A DNA stretch of 64,000 bases from Roseiarcus sp963709185 (GCA_963709185.1 CAVPVQ010000023.1:186001-250000); one strand, 5' to 3'. Positions 26,422 through 36,131 are shown, counted from the first letter of the stretch. The notes: a model not told the origin generated them from the sequence alone. Program-made: numbers and translations.

Positions 26422-27417
26422 ATGCGCATCGCCGCCCTGGCCGGGCTCGCCGGCCTCATTGCTCTCGCAAGCCCCGCTCTTGCGCTCGACAAGGTTACTT
26501 TCGCGACCAACTGGCTCGCCGATCCCGAGGCCGGCGGCTACTTCCAGGCGCTCGTCGACGGCACCTACGCCAAATACGGGCTCGACGTGACGATCATGCA
26601 AGGCGGCCCGCAATCGAACGGCGGCATGCTGCTGATTGCCGGAAAGATCGAGTTTTTCATGGGCGGCGACATGATCGGCGATTTTCTCTCGGTCGAACAG
26701 AATATCCCGACCATCGTCGTGGCCGCCGACTTCCAGAAGGACCCGCAGATGTTCATGTCGCACCCCGGAGTCGGCCTGGACAAATGGACCGATCTGCCCA
26801 AAGCCACGGCTTACGTCAGCAAGGGCGCGCTCAGCACTTTCTACGCGTGGATGAGGCTCGCCTGGGGATTCAAGGATGAGAACGTCAAGCCCTACAACTT
26901 CAACTCCTCGTCGTTCATCATCGACAAGAATTCGATCCAGCAGGGCTATGTGACGTCGGAGCCGTTCGAGGTGGAAAGACAGGCCGGCTTCAAGCCCAAC
27001 GTCTTCCTGCTCTCCGACCAGGGATACTCGACCTACGCGACGCTGATCGAGACGCGGCGCGATCTCGCCGAAAAGAACCCCGACCTCGTTCAGCGCTTCG
27101 TCGACGCCTCGGCGATCGGTTGGTACCACTATCTCTACGGCGACAACGCCAAGGCGAACGCGGCGATCAAGAAAGAGAACCCCGAAATGAGCGACGAGCA
27201 GATCGCCTTCTCGATCGCCAAGCTCAAGGAATTCGGCATCGTCGATTCCGGCGACTCGTTCAAACTGGGCATCGGCGCGATGACCGACGCGCGGGTGAAG
27301 GATTTCTTCGACAAGATGGTCCAGGCCGGCGTAGTGAAGGCCGACACCGACTACAAGAAGGCCTACACGCTGAGCTTCATCAACAAAGGCGTTGGCGTCG
27401 ACCTTCGGCCGCATTGA
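26422..27417 (+). CDS. NMT1/THI5-like ABC transporter substrate-binding protein (orphan)
   Basis: From ATG 26422 (GGAG nine bases upstream) the 331-residue protein has a signal peptide (residues 1-21, ending SPALA) and a periplasmic binding domain starting KVTFATNWLADPEAGGYFQA. That opening is typical of SsuA/THI5-type proteins that bind pyrimidine precursors, nitrate, taurine or similar solutes. No permease or ATPase gene is adjacent, so it is an orphan in this window. I saw no TPP riboswitch in the 225 bp upstream, so a thiamine role is not supported. Confidence 0.87.
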   Translation: MRIAALAGLAGLIALASPALALDKVTFATNWLADPEAGGYFQALVDGTYAKYGLDVTIMQGGPQSNGGMLLIAGKIEFFMGGDMIGDFLSVEQNIPTIVVAADFQKDPQMFMSHPGVGLDKWTDLPKATAYVSKGALSTFYAWMRLAWGFKDENVKPYNFNSSSFIIDKNSIQQGYVTSEPFEVERQAGFKPNVFLLSDQGYSTYATLIETRRDLAEKNPDLVQRFVDASAIGWYHYLYGDNAKANAAIKKENPEMSDEQIAFSIAKLKEFGIVDSGDSFKLGIGAMTDARVKDFFDKMVQAGVVKADTDYKKAYTLSFINKGVGVDLRPH

Positions 27418-27438
27418 GCCGGCCGGACGGCGCGAGAT

Positions 27439-28011
27439 TCAGTTCGAGGCGCGGCGGGTCCAGGCGACCAGACTCAGCGCGCTGGCGGCGTCGAGGGTCT
27501 GAACCGGCCCTGGCTCGAGGCCGAAATGCGTCAGCAGATCCTCGGGCGAGCGATAAGGGCCGACCGGGGAGAACACCGGCGTGCCCTCGGGCAACGCCAC
27601 CTTCTCAGCGCGCGACAGATAGAAGGCCTGGTAGCCGACGCGCAGGAACATATCGAACGCCTCGGTCCCCCCGAGAACAGCGACCACGCCGCTGATTACC
27701 CCCAAGGCGCGGCACGCCTCCTCCAGCGACGCGCCGGAGGGATTCCACAGCAGCGAATTCGGATATTCGTAGTCCGGCCCGATGCCCGCCGTCTTGCGGG
27801 TCAGGATCAGCCGGCGACGGAGCGGCGAGTTCGCCTGGCATTCGTGCGAATGGCGTCCGTGCACCAGCACGTCGACGTGATCGAGCTCGCGCGCGAAAAA
27901 CTCCTTGTCCGCGTCGATCTTGAGCCCGTCCGGCATGAACGCACGGGCGTCCGCGATCATGCCGTCCGACGAAACGATCGCGTAGCCGGCGATGCGATAG
28001 GGCGAGGGCAT
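27439..28011 (-). CDS. dihydrofolate reductase family protein (RibD C-terminal fold)
   Basis: The 190-residue protein belongs to the DHFR/RibD-C fold. IAGYAIVSSDGMIADARAFMP is the N-terminal strand and loop, LDHVDVLVHGRHSHE follows, and VAVLGGTEAFDMFLRVG is the NADPH-binding GGxxxF/Y segment. It may reduce a pterin or pyrimidine. It is divergent from folE, 226 bp apart, which favours a pterin reductase. Equivalent of the dihydromethanopterin reductase of methylotrophs is possible but unproven. Confidence 0.8.
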   Translation of the reverse strand: MPSPYRIAGYAIVSSDGMIADARAFMPDGLKIDADKEFFARELDHVDVLVHGRHSHECQANSPLRRRLILTRKTAGIGPDYEYPNSLLWNPSGASLEEACRALGVISGVVAVLGGTEAFDMFLRVGYQAFYLSRAEKVALPEGTPVFSPVGPYRSPEDLLTHFGLEPGPVQTLDAASALSLVAWTRRASN

Positions 28012-28237
28012 GAAAAACGAATTCCCGGAACAACCTGCGAGCGCGCGGCCATACTAGGCTGGGCCGACAAAACAGCGCAATCGCGCGAGAGCGTCCGTCA
28101 GACCAGGCAAAGCTGTGAATCCACAGCGTTGCGGAGCGCCCGGCCCGGCCGTCGCCGGCCCCCTTCGCGCGCCGGGCCTTGGGAGATGCAGAAATTTGTC
28201 GTCGAATTCGCGCTCGCTTCGTAACAACGGACCGCCT

Positions 28238-28933
28238 ATGCTCGAAGAAGAAATGCACAATGTGGCCGCGTATGGGGTCAGGCCCGCCGGGAAAGGACTG
28301 CCGATGGTCGTTGCTCGATTCCCGGGCCAGCTTGCCGCTGGCCACGATGATCTGACGCCTACCGACGGGCAGGCCGAGGACGCTTTTCGATCGATTATTC
28401 GCTGGATTGGCGAGGACCCCGAGCGGGACGGTCTGCAGGAGACGCCGAAGCGGCTGGTCCGGGCGTTTCGCGAATATTTCTGTGGATACGCCGAGGACCC
28501 CGAACAGATCCTGCGGAAAACATTCGAGGAGGTCGAGGGCTACGACGAGATGATCGTGCTGCGCGGCGTCGCATTCGAAAGTCATTGCGAGCACCATGTC
28601 GCGCCAATCATCGGTCGTGCGTGGGTCGGCTATGTGCCTGATCGACGCGTGGTCGGCATCTCCAAGCTCGCGCGCGTGGTCGAGGCCTACGCCAAGCGCC
28701 TGCAAATCCAGGAGCGCCTCACGGCGCAGATCGCCAACACCATCGAAAGCGTGCTGAAGCCGCGCGGCGTGGCGGTCGTCGTCAAAGCGACGCACCATTG
28801 CATGATGAGCCGGGGCGTTCAAAAACGCGGAACCGATCTGGTGACCAGCCGAATGCTGGGATGCTTCCGCGACTATCCGATGACGCGCGGAGAATTCCTG
28901 TCCATGGTCAATTCGGACGTCGAGGCTTCCTGA
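28238..28933 (+). CDS. folE: GTP cyclohydrolase I (FolE)
   Basis: The enzyme converts GTP to 7,8-dihydroneopterin triphosphate, the entry to folate and pterin synthesis. The 231-residue protein has the Zn-binding ESHCEHHVAPIIG (about residues 113-125), the GISKLARVVEAYAKRLQ and QERLTAQIA motifs, and the second Zn cysteine in ATHHCMMSRG. ATG 28238 was chosen; ATG 28253 is an alternative. Homology begins near DGQAEDAFRSIIRWIGEDP. It is divergent from the DHFR-like gene. Confidence 0.95.
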   Translation: MLEEEMHNVAAYGVRPAGKGLPMVVARFPGQLAAGHDDLTPTDGQAEDAFRSIIRWIGEDPERDGLQETPKRLVRAFREYFCGYAEDPEQILRKTFEEVEGYDEMIVLRGVAFESHCEHHVAPIIGRAWVGYVPDRRVVGISKLARVVEAYAKRLQIQERLTAQIANTIESVLKPRGVAVVVKATHHCMMSRGVQKRGTDLVTSRMLGCFRDYPMTRGEFLSMVNSDVEAS

Positions 28934-29164
28934 ACTGCGAGCGGGTCGGCGACGGAATTGACGCGCCGACGGACGATCCCGTCGGCTCTATCATGGGCGT
29001 CCGGGCCGGCCTCGCCGGCCTGTCAGTTCGAAGCTTGGACGGCGCTCGGCCAGTTGATCCCCCCAACGCGCGCATCTAAGGTTTGACGAAGCCGCGCATT
29101 CGCGCGCCGGGGCTGAGGGACGCCCGCTTCCTGCCTTCGCTGACGTTCTCATGAGGAAGCGGTC

Positions 29165-29920
29165 ATGTTCTCCCTTGCCGTCACGGCCGGCGCCGCCGCC
29201 CTCATGATCGCCAGCGGTGTGCTCGGCCTGGTCCTGCAGAGGCTTCTGCCGGAGCGCTACACGTCGGACAAATCGCGGGACATGATCGGCGGCGTCGTCG
29301 GACTGATCACGCTGTTGCTGGCCCTGGTCCTCGGGCTGCTCATCTGGACCAGCTACGGCGTCTTCAACACGCAAAAGACCGAACTGCAGCTTCTCTCGGC
29401 CAGGGCGCTCGAACTCGATCTGGAATTCGCGCAATACGGACCGGACGCCAATCACGGGCGCGAGCTGCTGAGGACCGACCTGGTCTGGGCTCATGAGCAA
29501 TTCTGGGGCGACGAGGATACGCGCACGGCGGCCTACGCGGCGTCCTACGCCAACATGGATTCCATGAGCAATTTTCTCGGCACGCTGCATCCCACGACGG
29601 ATGCTCAGAGGCAGCTGCTCGCCGAGGCGCATGGGCACTACGGATCGATCGGCGAGACGCGACTGCTGATGTCGCTGCAGGTGATCGATGCGATTTCCTG
29701 GCCGCTGATGATCACCGTGACGGCGTGGTCGTGTCTGCTGTTCTGCGGATTCGGGCTGCTGTCGCGCCTCAACGCGATGACCCTCGCCGCCCTCGCCTGC
29801 GGCGCGCTTTCGGTGGCCAGCGCGATTTTCCTGATCCTTGAACTCAGCCAGCCGTACACAAGCCTGCTGCGGGTCTCGCCCACCGGGCTCGAGCAGGTGA
29901 TCGTCGACCTGGACAAATAG
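29165..29920 (+). CDS. DUF4239-like (bestrophin-like) membrane protein
   Basis: The 251-residue inner-membrane protein has two N-terminal helices (residues about 3-22 and 41-62, GGVVGLITLLLALVLGLLIW), a central soluble segment of about 120 residues, and two C-terminal helices (PLMITVTAWSCLLFCGFGLL; AALACGALSVASAIFLILEL). This matches the DUF4239 layout, a family of unknown function sometimes called bestrophin-like. ATG 29165 has GGAAG upstream. It stands alone between folE and the MFS gene. Confidence 0.78.
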   Translation: MFSLAVTAGAAALMIASGVLGLVLQRLLPERYTSDKSRDMIGGVVGLITLLLALVLGLLIWTSYGVFNTQKTELQLLSARALELDLEFAQYGPDANHGRELLRTDLVWAHEQFWGDEDTRTAAYAASYANMDSMSNFLGTLHPTTDAQRQLLAEAHGHYGSIGETRLLMSLQVIDAISWPLMITVTAWSCLLFCGFGLLSRLNAMTLAALACGALSVASAIFLILELSQPYTSLLRVSPTGLEQVIVDLDK

Positions 29921-30075
29921 AAGGAGCGGCGCGCCGCCCGACCGCCCATCCCGGACGGGATGGATTGGTCGACGGGCCGCATCCTGCGCCGACCCCACCG
30001 GGATTGCAGCCGGCCCGGACGGGGCGTATCCGGATGCGCCTGTGGAAGAGGCGATCTCAGGAGACGAGTTTGAGC

Positions 30076-31743
30076 ATGGACTTGGAGCGCTCCGCGGCGC
30101 CGACGGAACCGGCGCCCTCGGCGTGGGGTCCGTTCGGCCATGCGGCGTTCATGGCGATCTGGATCGCCAGCCTGGTCATGAACATCGGCAATGCGATGTT
30201 CGACACCTCCTCGGCCTGGCTGATGACGAGCCTCAACGCCGATCCGATCGTCGTGGCGCGGGTTCAGGTGGCGTCGAGCCTGCCGGTCTTTCTGTTCACC
30301 CTGCCCGCGGGCGCGCTCGCGGACATCATCGATGCGCGACGCTTTCTCGTCGTCGCGCAACTCGCGACCATCGCCGTGATCGCGGTCTTCGCCGTGCTGG
30401 TTTCGTTCAGCCTCGCGTCGCCGGCCGCGCTGCTGTTGACCACCTTCCTGCTGAGCGCCTTGATATCGCTGACCGGGCCGGCGTGGCTGTCGATCGCGCC
30501 GCTGCTGGTCAACCGGCCGGAACTGGACGGCGCCATCGCCGCCAACGGCGTCGGCTACAACATCAGCCGCGCCGTGGGGCCCGCCATAGCTGGCCTGGTC
30601 ATTGTCGGGATGGGAATCGCCGCGCCGTTCTGGATCGATGGCGCCGCCTATATTGTGGTGGTCGCGACATTGCTGTGGTGGCGCTCGCCGCGCAAGAGCG
30701 CGGAAAGCCTGCCGGCGGAGCGTCTGAGCAGCGCCGTGCGCACCGGGCTTCGCTACGCCGCCAACAACCAGCACTTGCGCGCGACGGTGATCCGGGCGGT
30801 GGCGTTCGCCCCGTTCGCCAGCGCCTACTGGGCGCTGCTGCCGCTCGTGGCGCGCCATCAGATGGTCCAGGGGCCGGAACTCTACGGCGCGATGGTTGGC
30901 GCGCTCGGCGTCGGCGCCACGGCGGGCTCGTTCGCGCTCAACTGGCTGAAGGCCAAGATCGGGCCCGATCGGGTCGTCGCGGTCGGCACGCTCGCCACGG
31001 TGTTCGCGCTCGTTCTGTTCGGCTTCGCGCACCGCCCCGTCATCGCTCTCAGCGCCTGCGTCGTCGCGGGCGCTTCGTGGACCGTGGTGGTGACGAGCCT
31101 CTACGTGTCGGCGCAGGTCGCCCTGCCCGACTGGGTGCGCGGGCGCGGGCTGGCGATCCTGCTCGCCGCGATCTTCGGCGCGATGACGATCGGCAGCGCG
31201 GTATGGGGGCATGTCGCAAACGTCGAGGGGCTCTCGATCGCCCATTTCATCGCGGCGGCCGGCGCTTTGCTGGCCATTCCGCTGACCTGGCGGTGGAAAC
31301 TTCAAACGGCGGTCGGCATCGACCTCTCGCCCTCGATGCATTGGCGTGCTCCGGTCGTCGCCAAGCACATCGACAACAATCAGGGGCCGGTGCTGGTCAC
31401 GGTGGAATACCGCGTCGAACCCAGGCACCGCGCCGAGTTCGTCAGCGCGCTCGACGAACTCGGACGAGAGCGCAAGCGCGACGGCGCATTCGCGTGGGGC
31501 GTCTTCGAGGACGTCGCCGACACCGGGCGCTTCGTCGAGACGTTCCTGATCGAGTCCTGGCTTGAGCTCATGTACCAGCACGAACGGGTCACCAACGCCG
31601 ATCGCATGCGCGAAGATCATATCCGCCAGCTGCTCAGCGAATCGCCGAAGGTGACGCATCTGATCGCCTCCCGGCGCAGACGGCGACTGGCGGCGACGAC
31701 CATCCCCGAGCGGCTCTCGGCGCCCGTCGTCCCGACGCCATGA
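30076..31743 (+). CDS. MFS transporter, EntS/MFS_3 type with soluble C-terminal domain
   Basis: The 555-residue protein has about twelve helices over residues 15-410 in the pattern of MFS_3 exporters (enterobactin-exporter type). MFDTSSAWLMTSL and the loop GALADIIDARRFLV are the family's motif A region. It is followed by a soluble domain of roughly 140 residues (VLVTVEYRVEPRHRAEFVSA onward) resembling the antibiotic-biosynthesis-monooxygenase-like tail found in this subfamily. AGGAGA precedes ATG 30076; ATG 30034 is an alternative. Substrate unknown. Confidence 0.87.
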   Translation: MDLERSAAPTEPAPSAWGPFGHAAFMAIWIASLVMNIGNAMFDTSSAWLMTSLNADPIVVARVQVASSLPVFLFTLPAGALADIIDARRFLVVAQLATIAVIAVFAVLVSFSLASPAALLLTTFLLSALISLTGPAWLSIAPLLVNRPELDGAIAANGVGYNISRAVGPAIAGLVIVGMGIAAPFWIDGAAYIVVVATLLWWRSPRKSAESLPAERLSSAVRTGLRYAANNQHLRATVIRAVAFAPFASAYWALLPLVARHQMVQGPELYGAMVGALGVGATAGSFALNWLKAKIGPDRVVAVGTLATVFALVLFGFAHRPVIALSACVVAGASWTVVVTSLYVSAQVALPDWVRGRGLAILLAAIFGAMTIGSAVWGHVANVEGLSIAHFIAAAGALLAIPLTWRWKLQTAVGIDLSPSMHWRAPVVAKHIDNNQGPVLVTVEYRVEPRHRAEFVSALDELGRERKRDGAFAWGVFEDVADTGRFVETFLIESWLELMYQHERVTNADRMREDHIRQLLSESPKVTHLIASRRRRRLAATTIPERLSAPVVPTP

Positions 31744-31908
31744 CCTCGCCGGCGGCGCGGCGCTCGGGCGCGCGTTCGATCCGACCCGGCGCCGGCCGCC
31801 GGCCGCGTCGTATTGCCAATGTTGGTCGGAAGCGCCAATCTCAGCCCCGCCGAGCCGCCTCCGGCGGATGCCGGATGATCGCGCGGGCGCCCGGGCAAGA
31901 CCCAACTC

Positions 31909-32691
31909 ATGACCGATCCTCACCGCCCTTCGCCGTTGGAGTTTGAGCGCAAGGTTGTCGTCGTCACCGGCGGCAGCGCTGGGATCGGCCGCGCGGTAGC
32001 CGGCGCCTTCGCGGCGGCCGGCGCGAACGTCGTCATCGCGGGCAGAAACCTCGACGCCGCAAGCCAGGCTGCGAACGAAATCGAACGCGACGCGGGAAGC
32101 CAGGCTCTTGCGGTTCACGCCGATCTCGGGATCCCCGAGGACTGCAACGAGCTGATCGCCGCGACCGTGAGGCGCTTTGGCGCCGTGGACATTCTAGTCA
32201 ACAACGCGGCCTATTTTGCGCTGATCCCGTTGCTCGAAGCGCGCCCCGAAGACGCGACGCGATTTCTCCATACCAATCTCAGTGGCCCCCTGTTCTGCGG
32301 CCAGGCGCTGGCGCGCTGGGTCATGGAAAATCAACGAACCGGCGTGATCGTCAACATCAGCAGCATCAGCGGCGCGCGGCCGGCGTTCGGCTGCGGCCTC
32401 TACGCCGCGAGCAAGGCGGCGCTCGACAGTCTGACCAAATCGATGGCGTTCGAGTGGACCTCGAAGGGCGTTCGCGTCAACGGCGTCGCGCCGGGCCACG
32501 TCAACACCGAGGGAGTCATGGCGGATTTCGAGGCCGGCCGCCTCGACTATAACGCGATGCTCAAGGCGATCCCGGCTCGCCGCATCGCCGATGTCGCAGA
32601 TATCGCGCGCGCCGTGCTGTTTCTTTGCAGCGAGCAGGCGCGGCACATCGTCGGCCAGACCCTGACCATCGACGGCGGAGAATCGCTATAG
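31909..32691 (+). CDS. SDR family NAD(P)-dependent oxidoreductase
   Basis: The 260-residue protein is a classical short-chain dehydrogenase. It has TGGSAGIG for cofactor binding (residues 20-27), NNAA at the end of β4, the catalytic Ser in VNISSISG, and YAASK with catalytic Tyr and Lys (about residues 165-169). DGGESL is the usual C-terminus. It resembles 3-oxoacyl-ACP reductase or glucose dehydrogenase subtypes but the substrate is not fixed by sequence. It is convergent with the deaminase gene. Confidence 0.9.
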   Translation: MTDPHRPSPLEFERKVVVVTGGSAGIGRAVAGAFAAAGANVVIAGRNLDAASQAANEIERDAGSQALAVHADLGIPEDCNELIAATVRRFGAVDILVNNAAYFALIPLLEARPEDATRFLHTNLSGPLFCGQALARWVMENQRTGVIVNISSISGARPAFGCGLYAASKAALDSLTKSMAFEWTSKGVRVNGVAPGHVNTEGVMADFEAGRLDYNAMLKAIPARRIADVADIARAVLFLCSEQARHIVGQTLTIDGGESL

Positions 32692-32735
32692 GCGAAGCGG
32701 GACCGCCTCCAGAACGTCGAGTTCGCGTTGATATC

Positions 32736-34067
32736 TCAGGCGTAAGCCCGCGCCGCCGCGCGATGCTCGGCGAGCAGCGCCGGCAGATCGACGCCGACCG
32801 GCGCGCCGTCGATCACCCGCCACTGTCCCGCCACCATCACCCGGTCGGCGCGATGCGCGCCGCACAGCACCAGCGCGGCGAGCGGATCGTGCGCGCCGCT
32901 GAAACGCGGCTCGGCGAGCGTGAACAGCGCGAGATCCGCCTCCAGCCCGACGGCGACGCGGCCGATGTCGTCGCGCGCCAGGCAGCGCGCCGAGCCTTCG
33001 GTCGCCCAGCGCAGCACATCGAGATGGGTCACCGCCGAGGCGCCGTAGCGCAGCCGTCCGATCATCAGCGCGTGGCGAACCGCCTCCATGATGTTGGAGG
33101 AATCGTTCGAGGCCGAGCCGTCCACCCCGAGGCCGACCGGTGCGCCGGCGGCTTCGAGGTCCTTGGTCGGGCAAATGCCGAGCGCCAGCACCGCGTCGGC
33201 GGAAGGGCAATGACAGACGCCGACGCCGGCGCGGCCAAGGCGGCTGATCTCATCCGCGTTGAAATAGATGCCGTGCGCCACCCAGGCCCGCGGGTTCATC
33301 CATCCCGCTTGCTCGATGAAGTCGACCGGCCTGACGCGATAGGTTTCGAGGCAGAACTGCTCCTCCTCCAGGGTCTGGCAGAGATGGGTGTGCATCTGGC
33401 AATCGCAGCGCTCCGCCATGGCCGCGGTTTCCGCCATCAGCCGCCGGCTGACCGAGAAGGGCGAGCACGGCGCCAGCGCGATGCGGATGTCGGCGCCGGG
33501 CCGGGGGTCGTGGAACATTTTCAGCACGCGTTCGCTGTCGGCCAGAATCGTCTCCTCGTCCTGCACGATGTCGTCGGGCGGCAGACCGCCGTCCTTCTGC
33601 GACAGGCTCATCGAGCCGCGCGTCACCGTCATCCGCATCCCGAGCCGGCGCGCCTCCTCGACCTCGATGTCGATCGCATTCTCCAGTCCCGGCGAGAACA
33701 CGTAATGATGATCGGCCGCCGTCGTGCAGCCCGACAGCATCAGTTCGGTCAGCGCCAGACGCATCGCAATGCGCAGATGCGCCGGCTTCATCCGCGCCCA
33801 GATCGGCGCGAGCGCGGCAAGCCAGGGGAGCAAGTCCTGATTGATCGCCTGGGGATGGGCGCGCGTCAGCGTCTGATAGAAATGATGGTGGGTGTTGACG
33901 AGGCCGGGCAGCACGACATGGCGTGAGGCGTCGAAGGAAGCGCCGACCGGCGCGGCAGGCGCTCCGCCGCGCCCCACCAGTTCGACGATGTGCGTCCCCT
34001 CGACCACTAGGCCGCGCTCGGCGCCCTCGGCGAGAATGGCGAGCGGGTCCTTGATCCACAATCGCAT
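32736..34067 (-). CDS. 8-oxoguanine deaminase (amidohydrolase)
   Basis: From ATG 34067 the protein has 443 residues and the TIM-barrel amidohydrolase fold of the TRZ/ATZ group. Metal ligands are in LVNTHHHFYQTL (about residues 56-67), MHTHLCQT and AHGIYF, and the catalytic Asp is in GVDGSASND. The combination FYQTLTRAHPQAINQDLLPW and CTTAADHHYVFSPG is typical of 8-oxoguanine deaminases, which convert 8-oxoguanine to urate. Hydroxyatrazine-type activity is the main alternative. It is last in a minus-strand run behind hflC, 100 bp apart. Confidence 0.85.
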   Translation of the reverse strand: MRLWIKDPLAILAEGAERGLVVEGTHIVELVGRGGAPAAPVGASFDASRHVVLPGLVNTHHHFYQTLTRAHPQAINQDLLPWLAALAPIWARMKPAHLRIAMRLALTELMLSGCTTAADHHYVFSPGLENAIDIEVEEARRLGMRMTVTRGSMSLSQKDGGLPPDDIVQDEETILADSERVLKMFHDPRPGADIRIALAPCSPFSVSRRLMAETAAMAERCDCQMHTHLCQTLEEEQFCLETYRVRPVDFIEQAGWMNPRAWVAHGIYFNADEISRLGRAGVGVCHCPSADAVLALGICPTKDLEAAGAPVGLGVDGSASNDSSNIMEAVRHALMIGRLRYGASAVTHLDVLRWATEGSARCLARDDIGRVAVGLEADLALFTLAEPRFSGAHDPLAALVLCGAHRADRVMVAGQWRVIDGAPVGVDLPALLAEHRAAARAYA

Positions 34068-34167
34068 CAGGGCGCTTTCGGGGTTCGTTCGTCGACCGGG
34101 CGGACGCCGGCGCCCGCGAGCCGGCAAGAACTGGAGCGCCGGCGCCGACGCGAGACTCGCTGCGTCT

Positions 34168-35049
34168 TCACTTCGAAGTCGACGGCGTTGGGCCGCTGTT
34201 GAACAAGTGGAGGAACTCGCTTCCCGGCGAGAGCAGCACCGTGGAGCTCGTCTGCGCGAGGGATTGACGATAGGCTTGCAGCGAGCGGTAGAGGCGGAAG
34301 AAATCGGGGTCGCGGTCGTAGGCCTCGGCGACGATCTTGTTCGCTTCGGCCTCGCCCTCCCCGCGCGTGATCGTGCTGAACTCCTGGGCGTCGGCCAGCA
34401 TCGTCGTGCGTTCGCGATCGGCGGCGGCCTGGATCTTTTGCGCCCATTCGAAGCCTTGCGCCCGCAACTCCTTTGCTTCTCGCTGCCGTTCCGACGTCAT
34501 GCGATCATAGATCGACTGGCTGGTTCCGCTGGGCAGGTCGGCCCGTCGAATGCGCACCGCGACCACCTCGATGCCCAAAGGTTTCGCCTTCTCCGACACT
34601 TCCGTTTCGATCCGTCGGGTGACGGCGTCGCGGTCCTCGGTGAGCAGCGAGGCGAGTTTCACCTTGCCCAATTCGCGCCGCAGCGACGAACTGACGATCT
34701 GGGAGAGCCACGAACGCGCCTGATCCGCCGTGCGCACCGCCTGGTAGAAGTGCAACACGTCGGCAATGCGAAACTGCGTGTAGGTCGCGACTTCGATGCG
34801 TTTCTGGTCGCCCAGAATGATCTGCTCGCTCCCCGGCGTGAGCTGCAGAATACGGTTGTCGTAATAGACGACGCTGTCGATCAGCGGCGTCTTCATGCTC
34901 AGACCCGGCTCGACGATGGTCGCCACAGGTTTGCCAAGGCGCAGCACCAGGGCCTGTTGCGTTTCGTCCACGGTAAAGAACACCGAACTGATCAGCCAGC
35001 CGCCCAACGCGACAAGCACGATCGCGGCGATCCAGATCCGGCCCCTCAT
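34168..35049 (-). CDS. hflC: HflC, modulator of FtsH protease
   Basis: The 293-residue protein is anchored by one N-terminal helix (IWIAAIVLVALGGWLISSVFF) and has a periplasmic SPFH/band-7 domain (DETQQALVLRLGKPVATI onward). An extended helical stretch rich in Arg, Glu and Ala (about residues 185-250) follows. With HflK it forms the cage that surrounds and restrains the FtsH protease. ATG 35049 overlaps the HflK stop by four bases (ATGA). The usual downstream periplasmic serine protease gene is absent. Confidence 0.93.
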   Translation of the reverse strand: MRGRIWIAAIVLVALGGWLISSVFFTVDETQQALVLRLGKPVATIVEPGLSMKTPLIDSVVYYDNRILQLTPGSEQIILGDQKRIEVATYTQFRIADVLHFYQAVRTADQARSWLSQIVSSSLRRELGKVKLASLLTEDRDAVTRRIETEVSEKAKPLGIEVVAVRIRRADLPSGTSQSIYDRMTSERQREAKELRAQGFEWAQKIQAAADRERTTMLADAQEFSTITRGEGEAEANKIVAEAYDRDPDFFRLYRSLQAYRQSLAQTSSTVLLSPGSEFLHLFNSGPTPSTSK

Positions 35050-36131
35050 CGCACGGCTCCCGGCGATGGCGCGGCCGGCGGAGACGGCGCCCGCGCCGAA
35101 ATCGCGGCCGGCGCCGCCGGAGGCGGCCGCGCCGCGCTCTCCGACAACGACAAATAAGGCACTACGTCCGCCATGCGGCCATCGCCCGACGACGCGTCGA
35201 GAATGACTCGACTGGCGTTCTTCAAGACCGCCTCCATGGTCTCGATGTAGAGCCGCTCGGCGATCACATCCTTATGCTGCTTGTAGATATCGTAGACCGA
35301 CAGAAAGCGGCTGGCCTCGCCGCGCGCGAGGCTGATCTCCTGGCTTTTATATGCCTCGGCGTCCTGCTTCATGCGCTCGACCTCGCCGCGGGCGCGCGGC
35401 AGGATGTCGTTGCTGTAGGCCTGCGCCTCGTTGCGGGCGCGTTCCTGATCGGCGCGGGCGCGCTGCACGTCGTTGAAGGCGTCGATGACCAGCTCGGGCG
35501 GATCGACACGCTCAAGCTGCACCTGCGTCACCAGAATTCCCGCATGGTAGGAATCGAGCAAGGATTGCAGCAATTGCTGCGCCTGGTCGGCAATCTCCTG
35601 ACGACGGTCGGAGAGCGCCGCCTGAAGGGGGTTGCGGCCGATCGCTTCGTGGATCGCGCTCTCCGCGGCGACTTTCACCGTCCCCTCGGGATCGTAGACC
35701 TTGAACATGTAGTCGAGCGGATCCCGGATTTTCCAGAACACCGTCGCGTCGGCCTCCACGATATTCTCGTCGCCGGTCAGCATCTGGTTGCCAGCGCCGC
35801 CGCCGACCTTGAGTTGATTGACCTGGGTGACTTTGGGCAGGAGGACGGTCTCGATCGGATAAGGCAGGTGATAGTTGAGGCCAGGATCGCTGCTGCGCAC
35901 CCACTTGCCGAATTGCAGCACCAGACCGCGTTCGTCGGGCTGCACCTTGTAGATGCCGGTCGCCAGCCAACCGACAAAGGCCAGCAGCGCGAAAACCGAG
36001 AGCATCTTGAGGCCGACGCTCGGGATGCGCGAAAACCACGGCAGGCGGGAGCGGGCCAAGGCGATGATCTCGTCGAGCGAGCCGCCGGGGCTCCACGCGC
36101 CGACAAGACGATCCTGGAGATTGTCGCTCAT
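35046..36131 (-). CDS. hflK: HflK, modulator of FtsH protease
   Basis: The 361-residue partner of HflC has a cytoplasmic N-terminus, one membrane helix (LSVFALLAFVGWLATGIYKV) and the SPFH domain beginning QPDERGLVLQFGKWV. The LTGDENIVEADATVFWKI strand pair is conserved, and a Pro/Ala-rich C-terminal tail follows (about residues 335-361). It has four-base overlaps at both ends, with the TerC gene upstream and hflC downstream, so all three are translated as a unit. Confidence 0.94.
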   Translation of the reverse strand: MSDNLQDRLVGAWSPGGSLDEIIALARSRLPWFSRIPSVGLKMLSVFALLAFVGWLATGIYKVQPDERGLVLQFGKWVRSSDPGLNYHLPYPIETVLLPKVTQVNQLKVGGGAGNQMLTGDENIVEADATVFWKIRDPLDYMFKVYDPEGTVKVAAESAIHEAIGRNPLQAALSDRRQEIADQAQQLLQSLLDSYHAGILVTQVQLERVDPPELVIDAFNDVQRARADQERARNEAQAYSNDILPRARGEVERMKQDAEAYKSQEISLARGEASRFLSVYDIYKQHKDVIAERLYIETMEAVLKNASRVILDASSGDGRMADVVPYLSLSESAARPPPAAPAAISARAPSPPAAPSPGAVR

